Assembly (NCBI RefSeq): GCF_035083965.1
Contig: NC_089727.1
Span: 2,113,501-2,177,500 of the forward strand
DNA: 64,000 nt
Source of the DNA: Branchiostoma lanceolatum
Lineage: Eukaryota > Chordata > Leptocardii > Amphioxiformes > Branchiostomatidae
Direction: 5' to 3'
Shown one piece after another: positions 1 through 10,219 of the stretch (positions are counted from its first letter, which is position 1; the number at the start of each line of letters is the position of its first letter). The translations under genes were made by a program, and so were the position numbers. The notes beneath the pieces are model-generated. The model saw nothing but the letters and a program-made list of their open reading frames with translations, searched no databases and was not told the origin of the DNA.

Positions 1-533
1 CGAAACGTTTGGCTTTAGTTTATTGATCCTCTGGTATGTTGTGAGCTTACTGTGTAGAGGATTTGATCCCTTACTGTTCTTTAAAATCCATTCCGACCAT
101 CGATACGTGCGTCTACTCAAACATAGCAATTCTCTGTGGCAGAACATGCAGATATGTAACGCAGACTTACCTGTATATACACTGGTTTGTTATATTGTTT
201 AGCCTCCATAACAGGCTATCTTGGCCTTTTTTGGCTTATAATGAATGCACATTGTGCTGATGCCTTCTGATCGTACTGGGTCGCTTGTGCTGCCAGCCTT
301 GACCTAATGGTTACGGACTGGCCGCACAAACGACCTAGTACAAAAAGGAGGCACCGGCAAAACGTGGTTCAGAAGCCCCCGGCCCCAAAGAAGGCCAAGA
401 GAGCACGTTATGTTTTGTGTTGTTACTGTCTAAAGAACTTGATATCTTGCAACGGTATTTTCCCACCGTAACCACCAACCCTTCAAAGTAGGACAGCAGA
501 ACGCGCGGAGTCATTCGCGTCGCATCCTTCGTC
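1..533. other. Left flank and 5' region of the ENPP-like gene
   Basis: No gene, RNA or repeat is supported here. Open frames in the interval are short and show no recognisable family features. The final part presumably holds the promoter and 5' UTR of the downstream phosphodiesterase gene, but no TATA box or initiator could be picked out with confidence. Confidence 0.4.
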
Positions 534-938
534 ATGGCGACACCTCGTCTAGCAGCTTTGCTCTCTCCGTTGTTTCTGATCACCATCCTGACGACCTCCG
601 CTAGCGCCGCTGGTGGAAGAAGCCACGGCAGACTCCTGCTCGTCATCCTGGACGGGTTCCGGTGGGACCTGGACCGGCTGGAGGACTTGCCGAACCTGGC
701 CGCCTTCTCGGCCGAGGGCGTGAACGTGCCGTACCTCACTCCTGCTTACGTCACAATGACAGTGCCCAGTATCTTCACCATCGTGACAGGTTTGTTCAAC
801 TTTTATTTCGAACGTGTGAGATGTGATAAGGAACGGATGTGGATATATAATGCTTGATGGCAGCAACAGGGGCTAAGACAGAACAAGCATCAAGATATGA
901 CTTTGTTTGGATCCACAATCATATACATATAAATATAC

Positions 939-973
<35 letters not shown>

Positions 974-2670
974 CGCGCCTGCGTTTCTGTAGTTCCCAAT
1001 ACACATAGCAAAGGATTGCCATACATCCTAAGTGTTGTCATTGTTTGTTTGTGGGACTGGAAGGGCCGCAAAAGCAGTCACGGTTAAGTGGTGAAGTCTG
1101 AATCTTTGCTGTTTTTGCTCATTGGCCTTCGTACAATACTTCCTTTCGTTTCGTTTCAACAGGACTTTACCCGGAAAGCCACGGTGTTTTGTACAACTTT
1201 CTTTTCGACAAGTCAACGGGGCAGGTCATGTTTCCGGAAAATGCCCAAAATTCAACGGATGTTCTGAACGCCGGAGTGGAGCCGCTTTGGGTGACGGCCA
1301 GTAAGCAGGGCAGGCGGACGGGCACCTACATGTTCGAAACCGTCCCGGGCATGCTGCCGGACGTCTACGTCAACGTGCCTTTTACCAAGCGGAACGAAAC
1401 CTTTGAAGAGATCTATACTGGTATGGGCACTGCGTTGGACTGGTTTTCGAAGGAGAATGTTGAATTCACTGCTTTTTACATCGGCACGCTGGATAATGCG
1501 TCGCATGCATACGGGCCTGAGTCCCCTGCCGCCCGGGCGAGTCTAAAACAAATAGACGGAGTTATCGGCTACCTGCTCCAACAAGTCAAACAACGAGGAC
1601 TTACGGACCTCAACATCATCCTCGCAGCCGATCACGGCTTTCGGCAAGTCTTGAACGTCTCCAACCCGATCGAGATCTACAAATACGTGGATCCATCCTC
1701 CCTGACACTGCTGCTTGCCGACCTAGGACCGCTGGCGCTGATCCAGCCGGCCCCGGGCCGAAGGGAGGAGGTGTACGCCGCGCTGGCCGGCAGCCACCCC
1801 AACATGACGGTTTACTACAAGGAGGACTTCCCGACCAGATTCCACTACGCCAACAGTCCCCGCATGACAGACATCCTGGCCATGGCGGACCCTGGATACG
1901 TCATCTATTCGGTAGGTACCTTTGATTACCTTCACCAAAAAGGTTATATGATTTATATATTGTTGGGCTGTGTGTCTATTTGTGCGCGTATATATGTGCC
2001 TGTTAATGAACAGCATAACTCAAGACGTCTCTTGTTCTGGACGTACATTGGTCGCGATTTTTAGTTGTAGAAAGCTCTTGGGACAAAAGGTACTTTGTGT
2101 AGGCTTGATGAGCCCCCTGACGGTTTATTTAGCGCTGCAGGGGCCGATTTTGTTTGATACTTTGGACGAGAATAGCTCAAGGAGTGCTTGGCTAAAAACG
2201 AGAGCCGTAGCGAAGCTGTATTCTAATACTCCCTAACGTTACTGGAAAAAGCATCATGCTTCACCTCGGATGAGGATGGCAAACGAAGTAGCTTTATCTG
2301 CGTGCTTAGTGTGCAGTAACGTCTCACATTATTTGATCATCTGTCTCGTTCGTTCTGATCACAGAGGTACCCTGGAAGGTTAATCAGCCTTGGGCAGCAC
2401 GGGTACGACAACCGGGACCCGGCCATGAAGGCGCTGTTCCGGGCGTGGGGGCCGAACTTCCGGCGGGGCTACATGCGGTCCGACCCGTTCGACTCCGTCC
2501 ACATCTACCCCATCATGTGCGAGATCCTCGGGGTGGACCCTGCGCCCAACAACGGCACCCTGGAGGAGGTCAGTGACATGCTGGTCGGGGTGAGTAGCCG
2601 GGGTTTACAGAACAGCGCTGAGACCTACGTCTTCCTGATAGCTATAGCTCTCGTAGTGATGCTGATGTGA
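534..2670 (+). CDS. ENPP6/7-like ectonucleotide pyrophosphatase/phosphodiesterase
   Basis: Three exons: 534-789, 1163-1911 and 2365-2670. Phases match (1, then 0), giving 436 aa. Residues 1-26 are a signal peptide. The alkaline-phosphatase-fold zinc site is complete: D40 in ILDGFRW, T76 as nucleophile in VTMTVPS, D196 and H200 in LDNASHAYGP, D242 and H243 in AADHGF, and H347 in GQHGYDN. The segments YLTPAYVTMT, FHYANSPR and SVHIYPIMCEILG are closest to vertebrate ENPP7 (alkaline sphingomyelinase) and ENPP6 (choline phosphodiesterase) as I remember them. The enzyme should hydrolyse phosphodiesters outside the cell; which choline lipid or nucleotide it uses cannot be told from sequence. The C-terminus ends in a short hydrophobic stretch after NSAETY, which fits a GPI signal or a membrane tail. 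The usual EPD..GH motif is altered to TLD...SH, with the metal ligands kept. Confidence 0.9.
938..971. repeat. (GT)n microsatellite in ENPP intron 1
   Basis: An uninterrupted run of GT dinucleotides lies within intron 1 of the phosphodiesterase gene. Confidence 0.9.
2155..2290. repeat. Dispersed SINE-like fragment in ENPP intron 2
   Basis: The word AAAAAGCATCATGCTTCACC, followed by a small hairpin (CCTCGGATGAGG), recurs near 35200-35235 in an HMMR intron as CATCATGCTTCACCTCAATTGAGGATG. Both copies lie in a similar AG-rich context. Two copies in 64 kb suggest a dispersed repeat whose ends were not determined. Confidence 0.5.
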
Positions 2671-3310
2671 TAAAACATGCAAATATTTCAAAGTCGTAAG
2701 TGACTAGCCAGCATATTTCAGAACATTGGACAGGCCTATATAATCTCTTGAGGACAACCATAATTGCTACAATGAGACTGGTTTAGAAAAACAGTGGAAT
2801 AAGGCGTCTGGTGGTCTGATTTTTGTGTTTTGTAATGGAAAATGTATAACGACTAAGATAACGTCCAATTACTACAGTAATATGCAGTATGGAATTTAGA
2901 AAGTTTCTAAGGCCTGTAATCTATTGTAGCTATATATATATATATATAACCATGATTGTTACGATGACACTGATGTTAAGAAAAAAACTAGTATGAAGTG
3001 TCAAGTAGTATTAGAAGACATGGTTATGTGGTAAAAAGATCCATTACAAGTGATTAGGCAATGTTTTTGTAAGGCACATAATCTCTTGTTGACAACCATA
3101 TCAAATGTTTCGATGACATTGGTTTTTGAAAAATACTAGTATAAAGTGTCGGATGTTATTGATAAGCGATGGTGATGTGATGAAAAGATCGATTACGAGT
3201 AAGTAGCCAACGTTTTTGCAAGGCACGTAATCTCTTGTTGACAACCGTATCAAGCGTTACGATAACATTCTTCTTATATAAATACTAAGATTAAGTGACA
3301 GGTGGTTAAA
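2650..3310. repeat. Degenerate tandem repeat in ENPP 3' UTR (about 150-175 bp period)
   Basis: The phrase TAATCTCTTGTTGACAACC and variants recur near 2740, 2916, 3078 and 3225. Each is followed by a GTTACGATGACA-type and a TACTAGTATAAAGTG-type segment. A GATGTGATAAAA-type word overlaps the ENPP stop codon and recurs near 3024 and 3175. The array therefore starts at or inside the last coding codons and makes up most of the visible 3' UTR. Confidence 0.6.
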
Positions 3311-3981
3311 TTCTTGTCCTGTTTTAGGTGAAATATGATACCCCCATTACCACCAAGGGAATATGCATGGTGTGTATGTATAGTAACCGTAACAATATTG
3401 AAGATTAGATATAGCCCAGTCTACACATAACCTTATTTGCGTCGGTGAATGCTTACGCCGACCCACACTGCGTTCTTGTGTCGACGTGATATCAGTCTGA
3501 CGGCTATGGCCCCAACATATACAATCCGAATAACTGACCAAATACGGCTATCCACCCCCAGACGCATGTCCTGAAACTTTCAGGGACACACAGAATTAGT
3601 CTGCCACGTTTCTATGGCAACGAAGGATGCAGACACGTCAATACCTGTTTTTGACTCCATAGATCTGAGCGCTTCATATGTATATATTCTGTCCTTGAAT
3701 TCATCCACAAAAACAATTTATCCACGAAAGGCAATTTACAGTATCCATTTGCACATGGTAAAGTTACTCTACGTAAATGACATATAGCAATATTTACACC
3801 CTTAATATACATGTATATATATGTATACACCCCTCTTTGAGTCTGTGACTTTAGATGAATCTCGTTTACCATGCTACCATTCATGGCAGGTCAATAGTGT
3901 GTTGGATCAGTTTAACCTCCTTGGTTTGATTCAATGTTGTGGATGAGCTAGCATATTGGGAGGTTCAGTTCTTATGTGCAG
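3311..3981. other. Intergenic interval between convergent ENPP-like and LRR-Ig genes
   Basis: No supported coding sequence or RNA gene was seen. The interval must hold the 3' ends of both convergent transcripts. Confidence 0.4.
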
Positions 3982-6900
3982 TCATTCTGTCGGGTGGTCC
4001 GGGAACTGTGTCACATAGATGTGCTCGACGGCGCCGGTAGCGGTCGTCTTGGGCAGGTCGCCATCCATGTAACCTTCGGGAAATGTGATGTAGTCGTGTT
4101 CTGGTGGGGAAGGTGGCGTAGGGAAGGTGACGTAGTTGATTTCTGATGGGGAGGGTGACGTAGGAAAGGTGACGTAGTCGTGTTCTGATGCGGAAGTTGA
4201 CGTAGGGAAGGTGACGTAGTCGTGTTCTGGTGGGGAAGGTGGCGTAGGGAAGGTGACGTAGTCGATTTCTGCGGGAGGGAGAGTGACGTAGTCGATTTCT
4301 GCGGGGAGAGTGACGTAGTCATGGTCCGTGCTGTCGTCAGAAGCGCCGTCTGGGATACGATTGTTACTTGGGATCTTGAAATAGTCGGGAAAATCGAAAT
4401 AGTCGTGATCTGAGTCGTTTCCATCGCTCTCGTCGTTTGCTGTTGATGTCTTTGTGATGTTTGGGTTAGTTTTCCGTGTGTACGGGGAGCCAGGCCCGGG
4501 TGCATCACCGCTTCTAACTGTAATGTAGTCGTTCGTACAGGTCTCTATATCTGACGTGTCGTGACGATCGTAACTGACAACATGGTCGTCGGATTCATTA
4601 CGTCTAACATGGCCTCTGCTGCACCTATAAGACTCTCGTTTGTGACGCGTTTCCGTGGGTTCCAAAAAGTCCACTAACCGCCCTTCATTGTCGTAATGCC
4701 CTATTCTTCCGGGCACCACGAACGCTACGCTGTCGCAGACTTCAGCATCCGAGGGGTTTCTAAAGTTGTGGTTTGTTGAGCCCCCTGTGGTTCTTATGTC
4801 GGTTCTACGCGTACGTTTGGGTCTGGTCGAGGTATCGCGCCTGTTCTGTATTTCGTTGTCGTAATATCCGGATCCTGCTTCAATGACCGCTACGGTAAAG
4901 CTGCTGTGCACGTTACCGTCTGCGATTCTTCTTGTGTTTTCGTGTTTTGTGGAGATCTTCCCTCCTCTTCGCTGTTCGTTGTCGTAATGCCACGATTCTT
5001 GAACGGCCTGTCTCGACGTCTCAGCGTCCATTTCTGACCTTAATTGTCTTGCTCTGCCCAGATGACTTCCCCGTTTATCATTGTCATACTGCCCCTCTCC
5101 AAACTCCTCTTTTGTCACGGTAACCCTACACATTGACGCTCTCAGTTTCTCGCGGTTTATGCGCCTCGGTTTGGGCAGGTTCTCCGCATCCGCAGCGTTG
5201 TTGGCTCTCAGGATCTTTCCACGACCAGATGCGCCATTATTACCACTGCGAGTTTTCCGTACTCGACGCCTGTTAACGCTCCTTTTGTCTTGATTTGAGA
5301 ACTGGGGGTCATTCTCATAATTCGTCCTCTCAACTTCTTCTTCATTCCAGAATTCGCTGTCATTCTCATAAGGATCTGAGAACTGGTCTTCATTTTCGTA
5401 CGCTACTCCCCCGGTGTCTTCTTCATTTTCGTACGCTACTCCCCCGGCGTCTTCTTCATTTTCGTACGCTACTCCCCCGGCGTCTTCTTCATTTTCGTAC
5501 GCTACTCCCCCGGCGTCTTCTTCATTTTCGTACGTTACTCCCCCGACGTCTTCTTCGTTGTCGTAAGTTGCTCTCTCGATGCCTCCTTCTTCAGTCCGGA
5601 CTTCACCATTATTATCATTCATTTCATGAATATTGTTGCCATCATCTTGGTTCGAAACCTGACGGGTATCTTTGTCTTGACCCCTCCTACAACGCACGGG
5701 CTCTTCTTCTTTTCGCATTCTGCATTTTCGAACGATAACGACGAGAACCAGAATCACACAGACGCTAGATGCTGCTACTATCCCATGATAGAATGAAGCG
5801 TTACGTTTGAGCTGTCCGGGCGGGGTTGTCGACCCGGAGAACATGACCATGCTGAATAATGTTGTACTGAAGTCTTGCCCAGGCGTTGTCTCGTACGGAA
5901 CTACGTCAGGCCTTTGGATGGGGCCTAGATTAACTAGGGCTGATGCAGCCGCACTTTTTGTGTAGTTTCCTTGCACCCTGCATGTGTAGGTACCCGACAC
6001 GTAATTGGGATTGTCAATCGCTGTTATGTTCAACACGGAGTAGCACGTTGTTTTTCTCACATGCGTTCTGACATTCGACCCTTTCCGCATGCAGTGCAGC
6101 GTCCTCGCACTGGTACGCTTCCTTGAGGATTCCGATGTGGAAGGTAGTTCTTTTCCGTTCGGAAGAAGCCACGAAAAGTGAAGGTTTTCCTGACAGTCCG
6201 CCTGACAAGTAAGGAAGGCTGTCTCCGGTGCATCAACGGCTTGCCTTCTTAGTGTAACAGAGACTTCGGGTGGTTCACATGCTAGTCTCTCCAAGGGATA
6301 ACTACTCAGCCAATTTTGCTGTCCCTTTTCATCCGAGCACAGAACATCCAAACGCGACCGCCCTTTTATCGCTATCCACTGTTTTATTTTTCGCAACTCA
6401 CAGTCGCAAATTATCCGTCCTCCAAACCTAATGTTCATACCCCCATTGTGTTCGAACTTTGTTACGTCTCCGAGGGACGGTTGTTGAATCATATTGTAAA
6501 CAATAACTAAATCTTGAAGGGACTTCAGCAGCCATGTGTCTGTTGGGATGCGTTGAAGGCAATTTTTGGCAAGGTCCAGCCATTCAAGTTTCTGCAGCTC
6601 AGAAAAGGTACCGTTATCAATTGAGTACAGGTGGTTTAGCGCAAGATTCAGAAATTTCAGCCGACCAAGTCCTCGAAATGTTCCAGCCTCGAGTTTCCGA
6701 ATCTTGTTCATAGTTAGATCGAGGTTTGTCACATTCGGCACCGTATCGAAAGCCCCCACCTCCACTTCCGCTACTTTGCTGCCGTGAATGGTCAGAACGC
6801 GGAGGTCGGGGAGACCAGGCAACTTTCCCCTTTCGATGGTTCTGATCGTCTGAAACTTGATCACCAGGGACGTCAGCGTGTCGGGTAGCGGCGCAGGGAC

Positions 6901-7047
6901 GGCGCGAAGAGCTCCGCTCCGGGTGCAGATGATCGCCGTGGGGGGATTGCCGCCTCTCAGGCTACAGCGGTCCAGATCGGAACTCGAGAGGCAGCCCACA
7001 AATCCATCGATAAATACCCCCAACAGAAAGAGGCTAGGGATTTTCAT
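3982..7047 (-). CDS. LRR-Ig single-pass receptor with tyrosine-motif-array tail
   Basis: One uninterrupted frame encodes 1021 aa from the Met at 7047. The frame is open to a Met at 7104, but only the inner start puts a signal peptide (MKIPSLFLLGVFIDGFVGC) at the N-terminus. Domain order: a Cys-containing LRR N-cap, about six leucine-rich repeats (residues 55-200), an LRR C-cap starting IICDCELRKIKQW (210-258), and one Ig domain with the Cys pair FLTCQ...GTYTCRV (259-365). A membrane segment SSVCVILVLVVIVRKC (418-440) follows, then a 580-residue cytoplasmic tail. The tail has 12 YxN motifs (YENE/YDNE), five of them in an 11-aa tandem repeat, and a C-terminal 14-aa repeat built around DYVTFP/DYVTLP. 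IDYVTL fits the ITIM pattern, and pYxN is the Grb2 SH2 consensus. The ectodomain resembles amphioxus LRRIG/AMIGO-type proteins. Ligand and partners are unknown. Confidence 0.88.
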   Translation of the reverse strand: MKIPSLFLLGVFIDGFVGCLSSSDLDRCSLRGGNPPTAIICTRSGALRAVPAPLPDTLTSLVIKFQTIRTIERGKLPGLPDLRVLTIHGSKVAEVEVGAFDTVPNVTNLDLTMNKIRKLEAGTFRGLGRLKFLNLALNHLYSIDNGTFSELQKLEWLDLAKNCLQRIPTDTWLLKSLQDLVIVYNMIQQPSLGDVTKFEHNGGMNIRFGGRIICDCELRKIKQWIAIKGRSRLDVLCSDEKGQQNWLSSYPLERLACEPPEVSVTLRRQAVDAPETAFLTCQADCQENLHFSWLLPNGKELPSTSESSRKRTSARTLHCMRKGSNVRTHVRKTTCYSVLNITAIDNPNYVSGTYTCRVQGNYTKSAAASALVNLGPIQRPDVVPYETTPGQDFSTTLFSMVMFSGSTTPPGQLKRNASFYHGIVAASSVCVILVLVVIVRKCRMRKEEEPVRCRRGQDKDTRQVSNQDDGNNIHEMNDNNGEVRTEEGGIERATYDNEEDVGGVTYENEEDAGGVAYENEEDAGGVAYENEEDAGGVAYENEEDTGGVAYENEDQFSDPYENDSEFWNEEEVERTNYENDPQFSNQDKRSVNRRRVRKTRSGNNGASGRGKILRANNAADAENLPKPRRINREKLRASMCRVTVTKEEFGEGQYDNDKRGSHLGRARQLRSEMDAETSRQAVQESWHYDNEQRRGGKISTKHENTRRIADGNVHSSFTVAVIEAGSGYYDNEIQNRRDTSTRPKRTRRTDIRTTGGSTNHNFRNPSDAEVCDSVAFVVPGRIGHYDNEGRLVDFLEPTETRHKRESYRCSRGHVRRNESDDHVVSYDRHDTSDIETCTNDYITVRSGDAPGPGSPYTRKTNPNITKTSTANDESDGNDSDHDYFDFPDYFKIPSNNRIPDGASDDSTDHDYVTLPAEIDYVTLPPAEIDYVTFPTPPSPPEHDYVTFPTSTSASEHDYVTFPTSPSPSEINYVTFPTPPSPPEHDYITFPEGYMDGDLPKTTATGAVEHIYVTQFPDHPTE
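4085..4325 (-). repeat. 42-bp coding repeat encoding DYVTFP units
   Basis: The 3' end of the LRR-Ig reading frame is a tandem array with a 42-nt (14-aa) unit of the type HDYVTFPTPPSPPE. Shorter DYVTLP spacers lie at the upstream end. Unit length is a multiple of three, so copy-number change keeps the frame. Confidence 0.85.
5385..5580 (-). repeat. 33-bp coding repeat encoding YENEEDAGGVA units
   Basis: About five copies of a 33-nt unit, nearly identical at the DNA level, encode an 11-aa acidic YENE repeat just inside the membrane of the LRR-Ig receptor. The identity of synonymous positions suggests recent expansion or homogenisation. Confidence 0.88.
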
Positions 7048-7104
7048 GTTGTGTACCTTTCTTGTTTCAGTTTTGACAACGAGAGTAAAGTCTGTAAAGC
7101 CCAC

Positions 7105-7580
7105 CAGCCACTACAGGCTATTGTAGAGTCTGTGCCGATTGGCTATGGTACCTCGATAACTAGGCCTCGATTCCTTGTGCTCTTGGTTGGACGTTAACGT
7201 TGGGTCACTGGCAAAATGCACTTTACACGAAATTCCTCACTCAACTCAGGTCTAAATGAGTACCTGACTTCGGTTGGGGAGGTAAAAGGCGGTGGAAGGA
7301 GAGGTATGGGCTCTGCCTACCAACATCGATAACAACCCAATGCCCCTACGACCACTACTGGTAAGATGGGTAACAGTACCTCGTCAGTCTTGCCTTTTGC
7401 GTGGTCTCGTCTCGCTGATGTTCAGCCTTTGTCGCACTGGTCAAATATGTGATGCTTCACCTCATCGATTTCTTGTATCGCCAACGTGGTCTTGGGTCTG
7501 GAGTACTCTTGGCTCACCAAACCGTGCGTCGCCTTGAACACCGGTGTATGACTCCGAGCTTGTGTACAGGTTGAAGCTGG
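7105..7580. repeat. Upstream region of LRR-Ig gene with a SINE-like tail fragment
   Basis: The stretch at about 7200-7330 contains ACTTCGGTTGGGGAGGTAAA followed by GGCGGTGGAAGGAGAGG and GGGCTCTGCC. This block recurs near 22670-22720, 27330-27370 and 50880-50930. It is the 3' half of a dispersed tRNA-derived SINE; the tRNA-like head is missing here. Confidence 0.65.
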
Positions 7581-7581
7581 T

Positions 7582-7800
7582 GCGTTACACCGAAAGGCGA
7601 ATATAACGGCTATACATATACAGATGCTGGCGTGTTATACCGAAGGGCGGTTATACCGTTTGTACTGCAAATACAAAGGCTGGTGTGTCACGCCGAAGAG
7701 CGGTTATACCGGCTGTACAGATACAGAAGCTGGTGTGTTACGCCAAAGAGCGGTTATACCGACTTTGAGAGATACAGAATTCCGTCAGAGCTGAGTTGTG
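7582..7800 (+). repeat. Minisatellite, about 56-bp unit (CGGTTATACCG family)
   Basis: Three to four degraded units of a GAAGGGCGGTTATACCG ... ATACAGAAGCTGGTGTGTTA repeat. The same unit, on the other strand, forms a longer array at 13462-13868, and a single degraded copy lies near 58320-58390. Confidence 0.8.
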
Positions 7801-8236
7801 GACGAAAAATGAAATGTCAAATACACCGTACCGAAAATGGCTGATTTTCTGGGAAAATTGTCCTGTACACATCCGGTCGCGGAAGCTGTGCCCGATACTG
7901 CTGCAGGCCATGTAGACCATTAGCAACGTGGAATCAAAACAAGGGCCGGACAACTGTTTTTCTAAATGTCGTGAAAAATCATCAGTTCTTGGGTTTGCCT
8001 TCAAAAAAGATTTCGACAGTTTTTCAATCCTTTTTTGTTTATGTAAGACTGGCCATAGTGCCACTATGCAATAGAAAATTAAACATATCCTAATTTGCTA
8101 GCTTGTAAGGCTATGACCTGAGAAGCACATGCAACGGGAAATATCAATATGCATAAAATGGCATCCATCCATATTTATCATCCATGGTTGCGCCATGGAG
8201 TACCTGTTAAAATATTTGCAAAAGGTTCTTTGATAG
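7801..8236. other. Intergenic interval with nothing recognised
   Basis: A-T rich unique-looking sequence. No open frame with family features, no clear repeat. Confidence 0.4.
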
Positions 8237-8694
8237 GGATCAGGTAGTGCTGCGTACCTAAACGTAACATCAGTTGCAAGTACAAGTACCGGTACAGAGG
8301 TTTAGGTACAGGTCCGGACCTGTACCTGAACAAGATGAACAATTAACATGTGTTCTTCTGAACTTCTTCAATAATGTCATCTTTATTCAAAGAAAATAAC
8401 TACGTTTTCTACCGCCAAACTCCCTTGGCCTTGCTATCAAAACTCCCGGCCTGCCTGAATGATTTGTTGCATATTACTAGTAGTTACGCTGTTTCAAGGT
8501 GTCACTTTGATCAGGTTTGGTGTTGTATGAGGCCATGAGGTCAGGAGATCAGTCACAAAATAAGCACATACTTTGTGTAAATTCATATCGGTAGAGTACC
8601 GGTACTTCATGATCCGGTATTTTGGACCTGTACCTAATTAGTTTCTACGGTACAGTACCGGTACGCAGTACCGGTACGCAGCACTAGGATCAGG
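8237..8694. mobile_element. hAT-like non-autonomous element (MITE) with 8-bp TSD
   Basis: The element spans 8245-8686 (442 bp). It has a perfect 14-bp terminal inverted repeat, TAGTGCTGCGTACC at the left end and its reverse complement at the right. It is flanked on both sides by the direct repeat GGATCAGG (8237-8244 and 8687-8694). An 8-bp target duplication and a terminus starting TAGTG are the known marks of hAT transposons. The interior is rich in GTACCGGTAC and GTACCTG words and encodes nothing. Confidence 0.85.
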
Positions 8695-8699
8695 TACTG

Positions 8700-9909
8700 T
8701 AGCTAACTATGGTAGAATACCATGATAGTTTTGTGTTTGTGTGTGTGTGTGTGTTTGGGTGTGTGTGTGTGTGTTCTGTCAGCCACTTGAATAAGAATAA
8801 GAACAAGCACAAAAATCCAAATAAATCATACCATCTTGTTTGAAGAGGTGGCCTTTTATGACAAAATGTAAAATCTAAACTTAGTATACAAATCATTTAT
8901 CTAAATGTACCACAAAATGTACCAAAAAATGTACCACAAAATTTATCTAAATGTACCACAAAATGTACCACAAAATGTACCACAAAATAAAGTACATTTA
9001 AGTCATCATTCAACGATTATTGCACATTGAGCAGGCTCACATTGTCCAATCTATTGTGTAACAGTACAGCCTCCTTCCAAGCAAATATTGGAGAAACATG
9101 AACAAGTATGCAACAATTAATAACATTTCATATCTATAATATCAGACATTAAAAAAATGGTTACCAACCTTCATATTCCTTCTACATTTTCGCAAATATG
9201 TAATATCATCTGTAAAAGTGCTTCATGAAGAAGTATTTTTTTCACAAGCTAGATAAGCCCCCTGCCCTGAGATCTAGGGATTCCGCCAGTTGGGCACGCC
9301 ACTAGAAGGCCGATTTTCGTCAGGGTATATTTCAAAGAACTGACTGGTTGTTCTTATCTTCTCATCGACACATTGTAGATTTTTATGCAAACAAAAAGCT
9401 GGCAATGTGCCTTTTAGAAATCACGTCTCATACTTTGATTTGCAAACCGAATGTGTACATATCCTATAATTAACACTGTAGGAATGTGTATAGTTGCGCT
9501 CAGCATTGTACTTTAGCAAGTATTATTTGTCAGTTAAGCAACTTCTTCTCCCCACTCCCAAGACAGAAAAACATGGAAATTATAGGTTTGGCCATACAAC
9601 CCACACTGGTTTTGACCATTATGGAGATATATAGAAATGGACGGGCAAATAAAATTAAAAAAAGAAATCTTCTTCTGGTCCTATCTTGATACTGTAAATC
9701 ATGAAATATTTGCTGTGATCTTATATCTGTTGGATTTGGGGTGACCTGTCACCTCGAATTCATAAAACTGTGCTGTCTTCCATTGCTTTTCACTGTACCG
9801 TTTCAACCACTAACTTAAACACAACAAAAGCCCACTTTCCCCCTTGCTTCAAAATTAAGTCTGTTCCCATGAAATTACATTATTTCATAGAATGTGAGCG
9901 AAGTGCATG
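8700..9909. other. Intergenic A-T rich interval with simple repeats
   Basis: Contains a GT-rich microsatellite at 8731-8776 and a short tandem array of AAATGTACCACA at about 8905-8990. No gene is supported. Confidence 0.55.
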
Positions 9910-10211
9910 CAATGGACCATTCCCGTCGAACACCATATCGCACATATAGAACCCCCTGTTCTATTTGCAACACCTCCGTCAAAAACAGGGCTAGTAGGAC
10001 AGAAACGGCATGTCTTATAAGCAGGGTATGTATATCTGTGACATGTATAACTTAACTATATCTGTGACAGATAACTCAACAGAACTCAGTCCGCTTTATT
10101 GACAGCCAAGCGGCAGCGGCCATTTTTGTCCGTCAAGCGCTGTTTTTGACGGAGGTGTTTGAAATAGAACAGGGGGAGTGGCTTATTGTGTTTGACCGGA
10201 ACGGTCCATTG
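9910..10211. mobile_element. TIR element, family 1 copy a
   Basis: About 300 bp. The two ends are inverted copies of a block of roughly 100 bp. The left end reads CAATGGACCATTCCCGTC, later CCCCCTGTTCTATTTG and CACCTCCGTCAAAAACAG; the right end has the reverse complement of each part. The same ends bound a longer element at 52069-52847. No clear target duplication was found. The element lies in the 3' UTR region of ALG8 and contains its best AATAAA on the minus strand. Confidence 0.75.
10095..10100 (-). promoter_or_regulatory. Candidate polyadenylation signal of ALG8
   Basis: AATAAA on the minus strand, about 120 nt downstream of the ALG8 stop codon and inside the TIR element at 9910-10211. 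It is the first canonical hexamer after the stop. Confidence 0.5.
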
Positions 10212-10219
10212 GAACGACC

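Noticed and set aside
4011-4508. 165-codon minus-strand frame rich in His/Thr/Ser
   Set aside because: Shadow of the DYVTFP repeat in another frame of the LRR-Ig gene.
5295-5738. 147-codon plus-strand frame (LLHFRTLLPRR repeats)
   Set aside because: Antisense shadow of the 33-bp YENE repeat.
7045-7104. Upstream Met start for the LRR-Ig receptor
   Set aside because: The extra 19 residues are charged and would bury the signal peptide; the inner Met at 7047 gives a normal secreted N-terminus.
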